Source: Auraticoccus cholistanensis
Lineage (GTDB): Bacteria; Actinomycetota; Actinomycetes; Propionibacteriales; Propionibacteriaceae
Length of the DNA stretch: 64,000 nt
Assembly (NCBI RefSeq): GCF_009742705.1
Contig: NZ_WPCU01000010.1
Coordinates: 238,398 to 302,397 of the forward strand
Reading direction: 5' to 3'
Shown: one piece after another, positions 1 through 14,901 of the stretch
How the letters are laid out: each line of letters opens with the position of its first letter
How positions within the stretch are numbered: the first letter of the stretch is position 1
Translations under genes and position numbers: made by a program
Notes under the pieces: model-generated
The model's input: only the letters and a program-made list of their open reading frames with translations
The model's database searches: none
What the model was told of the DNA's origin: nothing

Positions 1-49
1 CCCCGCCCCGGCGGGCGGCCGTCCGCAGGCGGCCTCGGTCGTTGGTCAT
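1..49 (-). CDS. Partial solute-binding protein start (ABC importer)
   Basis: An ATG at 49 on the minus strand opens a reading frame that runs off the left edge. Only 16 residues are visible, beginning MTNDRGRLRTAARRG, an arginine-rich start like the n-region of an export signal. A purine-rich GAGAGG lies upstream of the ATG. It sits 49 bp downstream of two sugar-importer permeases in the same direction, the usual place for the extracellular solute-binding lipoprotein of LplB/LplC systems. The product name therefore rests on context and not on sequence similarity. Confidence 0.45.
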   Translation of the reverse strand, partial: MTNDRGRLRTAARRGG

Positions 50-98
50 GGCTGGGTTCCTCTCGGGAGGTGGGACGGCTGGGACGGGAGGGGGACGG

Positions 99-1040
99 TC
101 AGCCCTTGACGGCGCCGATCATCACGCCCTTGGTGAAGTGCCGGGCGACGAAGGGGTAGATCAGCAGCACCGGGATGCTGGCGACCACGATCAGGGAGTA
201 CTTGAGCAGCTCGGCCATCTGCTCCCGCTGCATCTGCAGGGCGACGTCCACCACGCCCCCGCCGGCGCTGGAGTTGAGGATCAGGATGTTGCGGAGCACG
301 AGCTGCAACGGGTAGAGGTCGGGGTCCTTGAGGTAGATGAGCGCGTCGAAGTAGGAGTTCCACTGGGTGATGGCGTACATCAGCGCCACCACGGCGATCA
401 TCGGCTTGGACAGCGGCAGCACGACCGACCACAGGAAGCGCAGGTCGCTGCTGCCGTCGAGCTCGGCCGCCTCGGCCAGCTCGTCGGGGATGGCGGAGCG
501 GAAGTAGGTGCGGGCGATGATGACCTGCCAGACCGCGATGGCCTGCGGCAGCAGCAGCGCCCACCGGGTGTTGAGCATCCCCAGCTCCTGCACCACCAGG
601 TAGGTGGGGATCAGGCCGCCGGTGAAGAGCATGGTCACCAGCACCAGCGCCATGATCAGGTTGCTGCCCACCAGGCCCCTGCGCGACAGCGGGTAGGCGA
701 TCGCGACGGTCAGGGTGGTGCTGATGAACGTGCCTGCGACGGCGTAGATGAGCGAGTTGACGTAGCCGGTGAGGATCTCGGGGTTGGTCAGCACCACCTC
801 GTAGCCCTGCAGGGTGAAGTCGACCGGCCACAGGAAGACCCGTCCGGAGGACACGGCCGCCGGGCTGGAGAAGGAGCTGGCCACGATGTAGACCAGCGGC
901 AGCAGCACGGCGAGCACGAAGACGCCGAGCAGCAGGTAGACGGCCACCAGGAAGACCCGGTCGACGGAGGACTCGCGGATGCGGGTGGCGGGGCGGTCGG
1001 GCAGGACGCGGCGGCGGCGGGACAGCGCGGTGGTGGTCAT
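99..1040 (-). CDS. Carbohydrate ABC transporter permease, LplC/MalG type
   Basis: A 313-residue integral membrane permease for import of a sugar or oligosaccharide. It has about six hydrophobic segments. The cytoplasmic EAA loop that docks the ATPase reads ELAEAAELDGSSDLRFLW followed by VVLPLSKP, in the normal C-terminal third. The start at 1040 has a GAGG five bases upstream, and the gene lies 7 bp after the stop of the partner permease, so the two are surely co-transcribed. No ATP-binding subunit is in view, as expected for systems that share a common MsmK-type ATPase. The substrate cannot be read from the sequence. Confidence 0.93.
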   Translation of the reverse strand: MTTTALSRRRRVLPDRPATRIRESSVDRVFLVAVYLLLGVFVLAVLLPLVYIVASSFSSPAAVSSGRVFLWPVDFTLQGYEVVLTNPEILTGYVNSLIYAVAGTFISTTLTVAIAYPLSRRGLVGSNLIMALVLVTMLFTGGLIPTYLVVQELGMLNTRWALLLPQAIAVWQVIIARTYFRSAIPDELAEAAELDGSSDLRFLWSVVLPLSKPMIAVVALMYAITQWNSYFDALIYLKDPDLYPLQLVLRNILILNSSAGGGVVDVALQMQREQMAELLKYSLIVVASIPVLLIYPFVARHFTKGVMIGAVKG

Positions 1041-1047
1041 CGTCGCC

Positions 1048-2034
1048 TCACCACAGCCCGCTGCCGCTGATGCGCTTGCACACCCAGTTCACGACGAGCA
1101 GCAGGAACAGGTTGACCACCGAGTTCAGCAGCCCGACGGCCGTGGCCAGCCCGAAGTCCGCGTTGAGCAGACCGGTCTTGTAGACGTAGGTGGCGATGAT
1201 CTCGGACTGGGCCAGGTTGAGCGGGTTCTGCAGCAGGTAGGCCTTCTCGAACCCGATGGCCATGATGTTGCCGACGCTGAGGATGAGGATGATCGTCGCG
1301 GTCGGCATGATGCCGGGGATGTCGACGTGCCAGATCCGCCGCAGCCGGGAGGCGCCGTCCACCTTGGCGGACTCGTACAGGGCCGGGTCCACCGCCGACA
1401 GGGCCGCCATGTAGATCACCGCGGAGTACCCGGTGGTCTGCCAGACATCCGACCACACGTACACGTGCCGGAAGTAGTCCGGGTTGCCGAGCAGGTCCGG
1501 TGCCGCGATCCCGAAGAGCCCGAAGGTCTTGGTCACGATGCCCAGCCGGGGCGCCATCATCAGGATCAGCATCGAGACGACGACCACGGTGGAGATGAAG
1601 TAGGGCGCGTAGGTGATCATCTGCACGCTCTTGCGGAACAGCCGGTGCCGCACCTCGTTGAGCATCAGGGCGAGCAGGATGGGCAGCGGGAAGCCGGCCA
1701 GCACGGTGTAGCCCGAGAGCAGCAGGGTGTTCTTCACCAGCGTCCAGAACACCGGGTTGCGGAACAGCCGCTCGAAGTTGGCCATGCCCACCCACGGGCT
1801 GTCCCACACGCCCCGGACCACGCTGTAGCTCTTGAAGGCCACCACCGTGTTGGTCATCGGGACGTACTTGAAGATGACGAAGTAGGCCAGCGGGACGACC
1901 ATCAGCAGGTACAGCTGCCAGTGCCGTCGCAGGCTGCGGCGCAACCGGTGGGAGAACCCGCTGGGGCGCGGGAGCTGGACGGGCGCGGCCGCGACCCCGG
2001 CTGCTCCCTCGGGTGGTGCCTGCACCGCCGTCAT
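1048..2034 (-). CDS. Carbohydrate ABC transporter permease, LplB/MalF type
   Basis: A 328-residue permease that forms the heterodimeric channel with the LplC-type protein downstream. The EAA loop reads ALYESAKVDGASRLRRIW, then HVDIPGIMPT. A long basic cytoplasmic N-terminus precedes the first membrane helix (WQLYLLMVVPLAYFVIF). The start is placed at the ATG at 2034 because a GGAGG lies six bases upstream; an upstream in-frame start at 2079 has no comparable site. This is the first gene of the importer transcript. The gap to the divergent Rieske gene would hold its promoter and operator. Confidence 0.92.
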   Translation of the reverse strand: MTAVQAPPEGAAGVAAAPVQLPRPSGFSHRLRRSLRRHWQLYLLMVVPLAYFVIFKYVPMTNTVVAFKSYSVVRGVWDSPWVGMANFERLFRNPVFWTLVKNTLLLSGYTVLAGFPLPILLALMLNEVRHRLFRKSVQMITYAPYFISTVVVVSMLILMMAPRLGIVTKTFGLFGIAAPDLLGNPDYFRHVYVWSDVWQTTGYSAVIYMAALSAVDPALYESAKVDGASRLRRIWHVDIPGIMPTATIILILSVGNIMAIGFEKAYLLQNPLNLAQSEIIATYVYKTGLLNADFGLATAVGLLNSVVNLFLLLVVNWVCKRISGSGLW

Positions 2035-2215
2035 CGGCGTCCTCCTGCAGCGACGTTGGTCAGGAAGGGCTTCGCTCACACGAAGATTGATCGGATGACA
2101 TCACAGCCCGAGGGGGTTCTGCAAGGGGTCGTCCGCGAACCCCCGCGCCCGACCCGCGGGGCGGTGGCGGGGACGCCTAGGATCGCCGGGGAGATCCCCG
2201 AGCCGAGGAGCGACG

Positions 2216-2656
2216 ATGACCCACCCCGCCTTCGCGAGCAGCCGGCGCACCCTGCTGCGGGGCACCGGCGTGGCCGCGCTGGCCCTCGGCGGCGCCCTGT
2301 CGGGCTGCTCCGGGTCGCAGCGGCAGCCCTCCGCACCGGCCACGTCCCCGGCGGCGTCCGGCACGGCTGCGGCGGTGCAGCTGCCCGCGGCGGAGGTGCC
2401 GGTGGGGGGCGGGGTGGTGCTCGAGGACTCCGACTACGTGGTCACCCAGCCGCGGCCCGGGGAGTTCCGGGCCTTCTCGAAGGTGTGCACCCACCAGGGC
2501 TGCCCGGTGGGCGAGGTGGCCGAGGGGCAGATCGTGTGCTTCTGCCACGGCTCGGCCTTCTCGATCGAGGACGGGTCGGTGCTGCAGGGCCCGGCCGAGG
2601 AGCCGCTCGCGGGCGCGGCGGTGACCAGCTCGGGCGACCAGCTCTCCGTCGGCTGA
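2216..2656 (+). CDS. Tat-exported Rieske [2Fe-2S] lipoprotein
   Basis: A 146-residue protein with a twin-arginine signal (SSRRTLLRG) followed by a hydrophobic stretch and a lipobox (LSGC), so it is probably exported folded and lipid-anchored on the outer face of the membrane. The C-terminal half is a Rieske domain with the two cluster ligand motifs CTHQGC and CFCHGS. These provide the Cys and His ligands and the disulphide cysteines. Small stand-alone Rieske lipoproteins like this are common in actinobacteria, but their redox partner is generally unknown and none is encoded nearby. The gene is convergent with uvrA, and both run into a shared hairpin. Confidence 0.9.
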   Translation: MTHPAFASSRRTLLRGTGVAALALGGALSGCSGSQRQPSAPATSPAASGTAAAVQLPAAEVPVGGGVVLEDSDYVVTQPRPGEFRAFSKVCTHQGCPVGEVAEGQIVCFCHGSAFSIEDGSVLQGPAEEPLAGAAVTSSGDQLSVG

Positions 2657-2671
2657 CCCCCGCCGCGGCCC

Positions 2672-5779
<3,108 letters not shown>

Positions 5780-5888
5780 GCTATGCGGCCCCTCCGACAG
5801 TTCCGTGCCCCGGCCGGGACCGCCGCCGGGACGGGCCGGTCTACATTGACCCCGTCCGGCTGCGACACCCTCCGACGGAAGGACCCCG

Positions 5889-6557
5889 ATGAGCGAGCAG
5901 GAGCCCCTCAACCACGTGGAGCCCGGCGGCCCGCCGCTGCGGCTGGTGCTCACCGAGGGGGTGGAGCTGGTGAAGGTGTCGGTGGGACCGATGGACAACA
6001 ACGCCTACCTGGTCACCGTGGCCGGGGAGACGGTGCTGATCGACGCCGCCGCGGAGCCCGACCGGCTGCTGGAGACGATCGGCGACCGCCGGGTCACCAC
6101 GGTCGTCACGACGCACCGCCACGCGGACCACCTGGGCGCGCTGGCCGAGGTGGCGGCTGCCACCGGCGCACGGCTGGTCTGCGGCGCGGAGGACGCGCTG
6201 GCCGTCGAGTCCGCCACCGGGACCTCGCAGCAGCCGCTGCGCGACGGCGGCGTGGTGCCGCTGGGCCGGGGGCTGCTGGACGTCCTCACGGTGCCCGGGC
6301 ACACCCCCGGCTCGGTGGTGCTGGGGCTCCGCTACCAGGACGGGCCAGACCACCTCTTCACCGGCGACAGCCTCTTCCCGGGCGGCCCCGGCCGCACCGA
6401 GAGCCCGGAGGACTTCCGGGAGCTGATGGACCACCTGGAGCACAAGGTCTTCCGCCACTTCACCGACGACACGGTGGTGCACCCAGGCCACGGCGACGAC
6501 ACCACCATCGGCCGGGAGCGGCCGCACCTGCAGGAGTGGCGGCAGCGGGGCTGGTGA
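5889..6557 (+). CDS. Metallo-beta-lactamase-fold hydrolase
   Basis: A 222-residue protein of the glyoxalase II-like metallo-beta-lactamase superfamily. The metal-binding motif THRHADHLG matches HxHxDH, and further ligands are likely in [18 protein letters not shown] and VVHPGHGDD. It lacks a signal peptide, so it is cytoplasmic. GGAAGG precedes the ATG. It is divergent from uvrA with 109 bp between starts, an arrangement that is common in actinobacteria, although the substrate remains undefined. Hydrolysis of a thioester such as a glutathione or mycothiol conjugate is a family-based guess. Confidence 0.92.
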   Translation: MSEQEPLNHVEPGGPPLRLVLTEGVELVKVSVGPMDNNAYLVTVAGETVLIDAAAEPDRLLETIGDRRVTTVVTTHRHADHLGALAEVAAATGARLVCGAEDALAVESATGTSQQPLRDGGVVPLGRGLLDVLTVPGHTPGSVVLGLRYQDGPDHLFTGDSLFPGGPGRTESPEDFRELMDHLEHKVFRHFTDDTVVHPGHGDDTTIGRERPHLQEWRQRGW

Positions 6558-6581
6558 CCCCGCCGCCGCACGCGGGTCGGC

Positions 6582-7724
6582 TCAGTTGCGCCGCGGACGC
6601 TCGCCCTGCCGCTCGTCCTCCAGCGTGGCCGGGGGCTCGAGCACGTCCTGCTCGGTGATCGTGGTGCCGTCGGTGTCGCCCTCGGGCTGCAGCGAGGACT
6701 GCCCGTCGGCGGTGCTGCGGTCGTAGCGGGACTTCAGCAGGCTGGCCACGGTGGTGACGACCAGCACGCCGACGATGACGGCCAGCGACAGCCAGATCGG
6801 GACCTCGCCCTCGGCCGGCAGGGTGATCACCCAGTCGTAGACCGCGCCCATGGCGGGCCCGACCACCGGGGCCTCGGCGTACTGCCCGGACTCGTGCATG
6901 GCGTGCAGCACCAGCTTCACGCCGATGAAGGCCAGGATGATCGACAGCCCCAGCGACAGGTAGACCAGCCGCTTGAGCAGGCCGCCGATCAGGAAGTACA
7001 GCTGGCGCAGACCCATCAGCGCGAAGACGTTGGCGGTGAAGACCAGGTACGGCTCCTGGGTCAGGCCGTAGATCGCGGGGATCGAGTCGAGGGCGAACAG
7101 CAGGTCGGTGCTGCCCAGGGCCAGGATGACCAGGGCCATCGAGGTCAGCACCCGGCGGCCGCCGGCGTGGGTGACCAGCTTGGTGCCGTGGTACTCGTCG
7201 ACGAAGGGCAGCCGCTTGCGGGCGAAGCGCAGCAGGGCGTTGTCGACGTCCTCCTCGTCGTCGTGCTTGCTGTAGTCGATGACCAGCTTGACGGCGGTGT
7301 AGATCAGGAAGGCGCCGAAGAGGTAGAAGATCCAGGACACCCGCTCGATGGCCACCGCACCCACGGCGATGAAGATCGCGCGGAAGACGAGGGCCAGCAC
7401 GATGCCGACCATCAGCGCGAACTGCTGCAGGTGCCGGGGCACCTTCAGCGAGGCCATGATGATGATGAAGATGAACAGGTTGTCCAGCGACAGGCTGTAC
7501 TCGGTGAGCCAGCCGGCGAAGAACTCGGCGCCGTACTGGTGCCCGGAGACCACCCAGACCCCGATGCCGAAGGCCACGGCCAGCGCCACGTAGATGCTGA
7601 CGAAGAGCCCGGCCTCCTTCATGGACGGCTCGTGGGGGCGCCGTCCGATGACGAGGATGTCGATCGCCAGCACGGCGACCAGGACCACCGCGGTGATGAC
7701 CCAGGTGTAGAGGTGCACGTTCAT
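6582..7724 (-). CDS. TerC-family membrane protein, probable Mn2+ exporter
   Basis: A polytopic membrane protein of 380 residues from the ATG at 7724. It has eight or so hydrophobic helices and the TerC hallmarks SLSLDNLFIFIIIMA and STDLLFALDSIPAI, with conserved acidic residues inside membrane helices that are thought to bind metal. Family members of this type export manganese or help metallate exported proteins. The start at 7724 fits the family N-terminus and follows GGAAGG; the in-frame upstream codons to 7784 overlap the predicted riboswitch. Expression is probably controlled by that upstream yybP-ykoY element. The C-terminus is a hydrophilic tail of about 60 residues. Confidence 0.93.
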   Translation of the reverse strand: MNVHLYTWVITAVVLVAVLAIDILVIGRRPHEPSMKEAGLFVSIYVALAVAFGIGVWVVSGHQYGAEFFAGWLTEYSLSLDNLFIFIIIMASLKVPRHLQQFALMVGIVLALVFRAIFIAVGAVAIERVSWIFYLFGAFLIYTAVKLVIDYSKHDDEEDVDNALLRFARKRLPFVDEYHGTKLVTHAGGRRVLTSMALVILALGSTDLLFALDSIPAIYGLTQEPYLVFTANVFALMGLRQLYFLIGGLLKRLVYLSLGLSIILAFIGVKLVLHAMHESGQYAEAPVVGPAMGAVYDWVITLPAEGEVPIWLSLAVIVGVLVVTTVASLLKSRYDRSTADGQSSLQPEGDTDGTTITEQDVLEPPATLEDERQGERPRRN

Positions 7725-7750
7725 GCAGGAATTGCCTTCCGGGTGGAGGT

Positions 7751-7880
7751 CGAGGTGCCTCGGAGGTCTCTTCCACCGGGCCACCTGCGTGGCGCCGGTC
7801 CACGGCGCCGGGGGCCCCGACGCGCGGGAGCTGACCGTGGTGACGACGCCGAGGCCGAGGAATACTCCCCTCCTACCCCC
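7751..7880 (-). promoter_or_regulatory. Probable yybP-ykoY (Mn2+-sensing) riboswitch in the terC leader
   Basis: Read on the minus strand, the leader starts with GGGGGTAGGAGGGGAGTATT, continues through GGCGTCGTCA and CGGTCAGCTCCC, then a GC-rich stem, and closes with GAAGAGACCTCCGAGG shortly before the terC ribosome site. The AGGGGAGTA, CGTCGTCA and GAGACCTCC blocks in this order are the conserved core of the yybP-ykoY family, which binds Mn2+ and very often precedes TerC genes. The match is by eye and from memory of the family; a covariance-model scan would settle it. Boundaries are approximate. Confidence 0.78.
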
Positions 7881-7997
7881 AAACTACAGCAGCGCTCCCC
7901 CCGGGCGCGCATCGCGGGCGGGCCCGGACGACACGCATCGCGGGGCTCCCCGGCGCGGCGGCCGGGCCCTACCCTGGTCCGCGGAGACGGGAGGACC

Positions 7998-10379
<2,382 letters not shown>

Positions 10380-10408
10380 GCCGGCCCCACCTCAGCGGCG
10401 GGCGCGGC

Positions 10409-12502
10409 TCAGCGCTGGGCCTCGATCATCTGGCGCAGCTCCTTCTTCAGCTCGGAGATCTCGTCGCGGAGCCGGGCGGCGACCTCGAACTGCAGGTCGC
10501 CGGCCGCGGTGTGCATCTGGGTGGTCAGCTCCTGCACCAGCGCCGCCAGGTCGCTGGCCGGCATCTGGGCCAGGTCGCGGCTGTGGGTGCCGACCTCGCC
10601 GACCGGCACGGGCGAGCGCTGCTGCTTGCGGCTGGTGCCGGCCCGGGCCATCACCTCGGCCGTGTCGGCGTCCTCGCGGGCCAGCATGTCGGTGATGTCG
10701 GCGATCCGCTTGCGCAGCGGCTGGGGGTCGATCCCGTGCTCGCGGTTGTAGGCGATCTGCAGCTCGCGGCGACGGTTCGTCTCGTCGATCGCCGACTGCA
10801 TCGACGGGGTGATCTTGTCGGCGTACATGTGCACCTGCCCGGCCACGTTGCGGGCGGCGCGGCCGATGGTCTGGATCAGCGACCGGTCGCTGCGCAGGAA
10901 GCCCTCCTTGTCGGCGTCCAGGATGGCCACCAGCGAGACCTCGGGCAGGTCGAGGCCCTCACGCAGCAGGTTGATGCCGACCAGCACGTCGTACTCGCCC
11001 ATCCGCAGCTCGCGCAGCAGCTCGACGCGGCGCAGGGTGTCCACCTCGGAGTGCAGGTAGCGGGTCCGGACCCCGTTCTCGAGCAGGTAGTCGGTCAGGT
11101 CCTCGGCCATCTTCTTGGTCAGGGTCGTCACCAGCACCCGCTCGTCACGGTCGGCGCGGAGCTTGATCTCGCCCATCAGGTCGTCGATCTGGCCCTGGGT
11201 CGGCTTGACGACGACCTCGGGGTCGACCAGCCCGGTGGGCCGGATCAGCTGCTCGACGAAGCCGTCGGAGCGCGCCAGCTCGTAGTTGCCGGGGGTGGCG
11301 GAGAGGTAGACCGTCTGCCCGATCCGCTCGACGAACTCCTCGAAGCGCAGCGGGCGGTTGTCCATCGCCGACGGCAGCCGGAAACCGTGCTCGACCAGCG
11401 TCCGCTTGCGGGACATGTCGCCCTCGTACATGCCGCCGATCTGCGGCACGGTGACGTGCGACTCGTCGATGACCAGCAGGAAGTCCTCGGGGAAGTAGTC
11501 GAGGAGGCAGTTGGGCGGTGACCCGGGCTCGCGGCCGTCGATGGGCTGGGAGTAGTTCTCGATGCCCGAGCAGGTGCCGATCTGGCGCATCATCTCGATG
11601 TCGTAGGTGGTGCGCATCCGCAGCCGCTGGGCCTCCAGCAGCTTCTGCTGGGACTCCAGCTCGGCCAGCCGCTGCTCCAGCTCGTGCTCGATCCGCCGGA
11701 TCGCCGCCTCCATCCGGTCGGGGCCGGCGACGTAGTGGCTGGCGGGCATCAGGAAGACCTGCTCGTCCTCGGAGAGCACCTCCCCCGTCAGCGGGTGCAT
11801 GGTGCTGAGCCGCTCGATCTCGTCGCCGAAGAACTCGACCCGGACCGCCATCTCCTCGTACTTGGGGAACACCTCCAGGGTGTCGCCACGGACCCGGAAG
11901 GTGCCACGGGTGCCGGCGAGGTCGTTGCGGGCGTACTGGATGTCGACCAGGCGGCGCAGCAGGAGGTCGCGGTCCATCTCGTCGCCCACCCGGAGGGTGA
12001 TCATCCGGTTGAGGTACTCCTCGGCGCTGCCCAGGCCGTAGATGGCCGAGACCGTGGCCACCACGATGACGTCGCGCCGGGTGAGCAGCGAGTTGGTGGC
12101 CGAGTGGCGCAGCCGCTCGACCTCCTCGTTGAGCGAGGAGTCCTTCTCGATGTAGGTGTCCGTCTGCGGGACGTAGGCCTCGGGCTGGTAGTAGTCGTAG
12201 TAGGAGACGAAGTACTCGACCGCGTTCTTCGGGAAGAAGTGGCGCAGCTCGTTGGTGAACTGGGCCGCCAGGGTCTTGTTCGGCTGCATCACCAGCACCG
12301 GGCGCTGCAGCCGCTCGGCCAGCCACGCCACGGTGGCGGTCTTGCCGGTACCGGTGGCGCCGAGCAGCACGACGTCCTGCTCGCCGGCCCGGATCCGGCG
12401 CTCCAGCTCGGCGATGGCGGCCGGCTGGTCGCCGGCGGGTTCGAAGTCGCTCTCGACCTTGAAGGGGGCCACCTGGCGCTGGAGCTCGGCGATCGGACGC
12501 AT
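10409..12502 (-). CDS. uvrB: Excinuclease ABC subunit B
   Basis: UvrB is the helicase-like damage verifier that receives DNA from UvrA and recruits UvrC. The 697-residue protein is full length. Visible motifs are Walker [14 protein letters not shown], the beta-hairpin [15 protein letters not shown] that clamps one strand, the Walker B-type LVIDESHV, helicase motif [11 protein letters not shown], and the C-terminal UVR motif ([15 protein letters not shown]) that binds UvrC. It ends facing the UvrA2 gene, 29 bp away, with inverted GCTGAGCCG arms covering both stops. Only 41 bp separate its start from the upstream gene, so it may be read from a promoter further up as well as its own. No SOS box was seen. 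Confidence 0.97.
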   Translation of the reverse strand: MRPIAELQRQVAPFKVESDFEPAGDQPAAIAELERRIRAGEQDVVLLGATGTGKTATVAWLAERLQRPVLVMQPNKTLAAQFTNELRHFFPKNAVEYFVSYYDYYQPEAYVPQTDTYIEKDSSLNEEVERLRHSATNSLLTRRDVIVVATVSAIYGLGSAEEYLNRMITLRVGDEMDRDLLLRRLVDIQYARNDLAGTRGTFRVRGDTLEVFPKYEEMAVRVEFFGDEIERLSTMHPLTGEVLSEDEQVFLMPASHYVAGPDRMEAAIRRIEHELEQRLAELESQQKLLEAQRLRMRTTYDIEMMRQIGTCSGIENYSQPIDGREPGSPPNCLLDYFPEDFLLVIDESHVTVPQIGGMYEGDMSRKRTLVEHGFRLPSAMDNRPLRFEEFVERIGQTVYLSATPGNYELARSDGFVEQLIRPTGLVDPEVVVKPTQGQIDDLMGEIKLRADRDERVLVTTLTKKMAEDLTDYLLENGVRTRYLHSEVDTLRRVELLRELRMGEYDVLVGINLLREGLDLPEVSLVAILDADKEGFLRSDRSLIQTIGRAARNVAGQVHMYADKITPSMQSAIDETNRRRELQIAYNREHGIDPQPLRKRIADITDMLAREDADTAEVMARAGTSRKQQRSPVPVGEVGTHSRDLAQMPASDLAALVQELTTQMHTAAGDLQFEVAARLRDEISELKKELRQMIEAQR

Positions 12503-12543
12503 ACCTCGAGACTACGTCCGACCGCCGACAGTTCCGGCGTCGC

Positions 12544-13551
12544 TCAGAGGTCCTCCAGCATGGAGACCGTCATCGCGCCCCAGTCCTCCAGCGCCTGCTC
12601 CTGGTTGGCGTCGTCGGCCAGGGCGAGCGAGCCGACCGCCGTGGTGCCGTCGTCGTTGATCGCCAGCAGCGAGACCAGCATGATCTTGGAGCTGCCGGCC
12701 CCGCTCGAGCTGGTCAGCATCACCGCCCCCACGGCCGAGTCGAGGCCACCGCCGACGCCGGCGTCCTCCGGCGCGCTCAGCACCTCCATGTCGGCGAAGG
12801 TCTCGCCCAGCGACTCGTGGTAGGAGGCGAGGACCGTGGTCGCCGACTCCCCCTGCAGCCCCTCGGCGGTCTCGCCGAGGAAGATCTCCGAGCCGTTCTC
12901 CACGGTGACGAACCCGTTGCTGCTCTCGGTGACCTCCCAGCCCTCGGCCAGGGTGAGCGTGACGCCGTGGCCGACCTCGACCTCCTCACCGGCGCCGCCG
13001 CCACCGCCCGGCTCCTCGCTGGGCTCCTCCGACGGCTCCTCGCTGGGTTCTCCGGAGGGCTCCGGGGACGGCTCGGGGCTGGGCTCGCCGCTGGGCGAGG
13101 GCTCGGGGCTGGCCGGCTCGGACGCGGTGGGCGTCGGCGTCGGCGGCGCGGGGGTCGAGCTGCCGGTCAGCGCCCAGATGATGCCGCCGACCGCCCCCAC
13201 CAGCACCAGAGCGGCGACGACGATGCCGATCAGCAGCGCGGGTGACCTGCGGCTCTGGCCGGCGCCCCCCGGGCCGTGCCCGCCGGGCGGGTAGCCGGGC
13301 CCGTACCCCTGCGGCGGGTACCCGTGCGGCGGCTGGCCGCCGGCCTGCGGGTAGCCCTGCTGCGGGTAGCCCTGGGCCGGTCCCTGCTGCGGGTACCCCT
13401 GCTGGGGGTAGCCCTGCTGCGGATGGCCCTGCGGGGACCCCTGCTGCGGGTACCCCTGCTGCGGGTACCCCGGCCGGGGCGCGCCCGGCTGGGGCTGGCC
13501 CTGCGGCTGGCCGGGCGGGGGCGGGTTCTGGCCCCAGGGACCCTGGCTCAT
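12544..13551 (-). CDS. Membrane protein with PQQGY-rich N-terminus, function unknown
   Basis: A 335-residue protein in three parts. Residues 1 to about 95 are Pro/Gln/Gly/Tyr-rich, with repeated GYPQQ units and no fixed fold expected. A single membrane helix follows ([19 protein letters not shown]). After it comes a Pro/Ser/Glu linker made of PSPEPS and EEPS units, then an extracytoplasmic domain of about 140 residues (from [19 protein letters not shown]). Such proteins are frequent in actinobacteria as DUF-type membrane proteins, and I do not recognise the terminal domain. It overlaps the PrsW-like gene by 4 bp (ATGA), so the two are translationally coupled. Confidence 0.85.
   Translation of the reverse strand: MSQGPWGQNPPPPGQPQGQPQPGAPRPGYPQQGYPQQGSPQGHPQQGYPQQGYPQQGPAQGYPQQGYPQAGGQPPHGYPPQGYGPGYPPGGHGPGGAGQSRRSPALLIGIVVAALVLVGAVGGIIWALTGSSTPAPPTPTPTASEPASPEPSPSGEPSPEPSPEPSGEPSEEPSEEPSEEPGGGGGAGEEVEVGHGVTLTLAEGWEVTESSNGFVTVENGSEIFLGETAEGLQGESATTVLASYHESLGETFADMEVLSAPEDAGVGGGLDSAVGAVMLTSSSGAGSSKIMLVSLLAINDDGTTAVGSLALADDANQEQALEDWGAMTVSMLEDL
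13300..13480 (-). repeat. In-frame GYPQQ-coding tandem repeats
   Basis: Short imperfect direct repeats around CCCTGCTGCGGGTA, spaced by multiples of three, encode the GYPQQ units of the membrane protein at 12544-13551. They keep frame, and their spacing is irregular, so they are coding low complexity, not a CRISPR array. Confidence 0.75.
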
Positions 13552-14798
13552 CGCTCCTCCTGGTCGTAGAAGCTGTCGTCACCGGCCGGTTCGGCGGGCG
13601 CCGGCTGACGCGGCGCGGTCTCGGCCGCCGCCGGGACGGCGTGCCGCTCCGGGTGCAGCGAGTGCTGGACCCGCAGCGCCATCCCGCAGGCGTTGCAGAA
13701 GGCGGCGTGCGGCGCCAGCGGCATCTCGCAGCGGCGGCAGAAGTGCAGCTCCGCGTCGTCGCCCACGACCTCACGGGCCTCCGCCTCGAGGGCGGCCTCC
13801 ATCAGGCCGTGGTGCAGCACGTTGCGGACCCGCAGCACCAGCACCGCGGCGATCAGCAGACCCCAGACGATGCTGACCAGCACGGCCAGGGTCGGGTCGG
13901 GCAGGAAGCTGAACAGGTACACGCCGGCGCCGTACAGGACGTTGGCGATCACCGCCTCCGCCAGGCCGCGGACGTAGCGGGGGGTGAAGCCGTCGTAGCC
14001 GCGGCCGAGCCCGGAGAACTCGGCGCAGGCGATGCCGGTGGCGGTGCCCATCACGACGGGCTTGACGAAGCCCTCGAGGAAGATCAGCGAGGCCCACATG
14101 CCCGGCTCGTCGAGCCCGGCCGAACCCCCGGTCACCAGGTCCCAGTGCTTGACCACGGTGTCGAAGCAGGCGTAGGCGACACCGGAGACGATGCCGAAGG
14201 TGAGCCCGTCCATGAGGTCGTCGAACTCGGGGCGGCGCGCCAGCAGCAGCGGTCCGATCTGGCGCAGCGCCTCGCCCACCACCGGGACCAGCAGGGCCGC
14301 GATCAAGAAGTCGGTCACCTGGGGCCCGGGCGCCTGCCCGCCCAGCCCGCCGGCCAGCTCACCGATCCGGAAGGTCTCGCCACGCAGCTGCGTCCAGGCC
14401 AGGGTGAAGGCGATCGACAGCAGCCCGGTGAGGCCGAAGGCCAGCGCCACCACGGGCAGCGGCTCGTCCTCCCAGAGGTTCACGTCGTAGAGGTAGACGA
14501 TGTAGACGACCGGGATGGCGAAGGCCGCGATCAGCACGGCCAGCGGCAGGGCGCCGAAGATGGCCGTGACCAGCGCGAGCGTCAGCGAGATCAGCAGCGC
14601 CAGCTTGTAGGTCTGCGGGTGCTCGGACACGCCGCGGGGCATGATCGTCGAGACCAGCGAGAACGACGCCACCGGCTCGTCGGGCTTGACGGCGAACGAC
14701 TTGCGCCGGGCCACGTCGGTGCTGCGGACGTCGCTCCCGCAGTGGTGGCAGAAGTGGGCGACGGCAGGTAGCTGGGTCTGGCAGCGCGGGCACACCAC
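13548..14798 (-). CDS. PrsW-like membrane protein flanked by two zinc ribbons
   Basis: A 416-residue protein. The N-terminus is a zinc ribbon ([15 protein letters not shown]), then come about eight membrane helices of the PrsW/CPBP-like type, then a second ribbon near the C-terminus ([16 protein letters not shown]). PrsW proteases cleave anti-sigma factors in the membrane using glutamate and histidine motifs. Here the equivalents read VVGEALRQ (one Glu only), YACFDTVV (Asp for Glu) and [10 protein letters not shown] (no His), so activity is doubtful. Two adjacent GTG codons, 14798 and 14795, follow AGGAGG at 6 and 9 bases; either may be used. It is followed by the coupled PQQGY-rich gene. Confidence 0.85.
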   Translation of the reverse strand: MVCPRCQTQLPAVAHFCHHCGSDVRSTDVARRKSFAVKPDEPVASFSLVSTIMPRGVSEHPQTYKLALLISLTLALVTAIFGALPLAVLIAAFAIPVVYIVYLYDVNLWEDEPLPVVALAFGLTGLLSIAFTLAWTQLRGETFRIGELAGGLGGQAPGPQVTDFLIAALLVPVVGEALRQIGPLLLARRPEFDDLMDGLTFGIVSGVAYACFDTVVKHWDLVTGGSAGLDEPGMWASLIFLEGFVKPVVMGTATGIACAEFSGLGRGYDGFTPRYVRGLAEAVIANVLYGAGVYLFSFLPDPTLAVLVSIVWGLLIAAVLVLRVRNVLHHGLMEAALEAEAREVVGDDAELHFCRRCEMPLAPHAAFCNACGMALRVQHSLHPERHAVPAAAETAPRQPAPAEPAGDDSFYDQEER

Positions 14799-14901
14799 GC
14801 GGCACCTCCTCGGTCTGCGGCGGCGGAGGGTCGGATCCGCCAGGGAAAGGGTGGCGCATCCGCGGGTCCCGGCGGCAGGACGACCACCCGGGAGGAAGGT
14901 C

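Noticed and set aside
5780..5888. SOS (LexA) box upstream of uvrA
   Set aside because: No CGAAC-N4-GTTCG-type palindrome was found in this gap or before uvrB (12503-12543).
13300..13480. CRISPR-like direct repeats
   Set aside because: The units are short, imperfect and in frame with a GYPQQ protein repeat; there are no spacers or cas genes.
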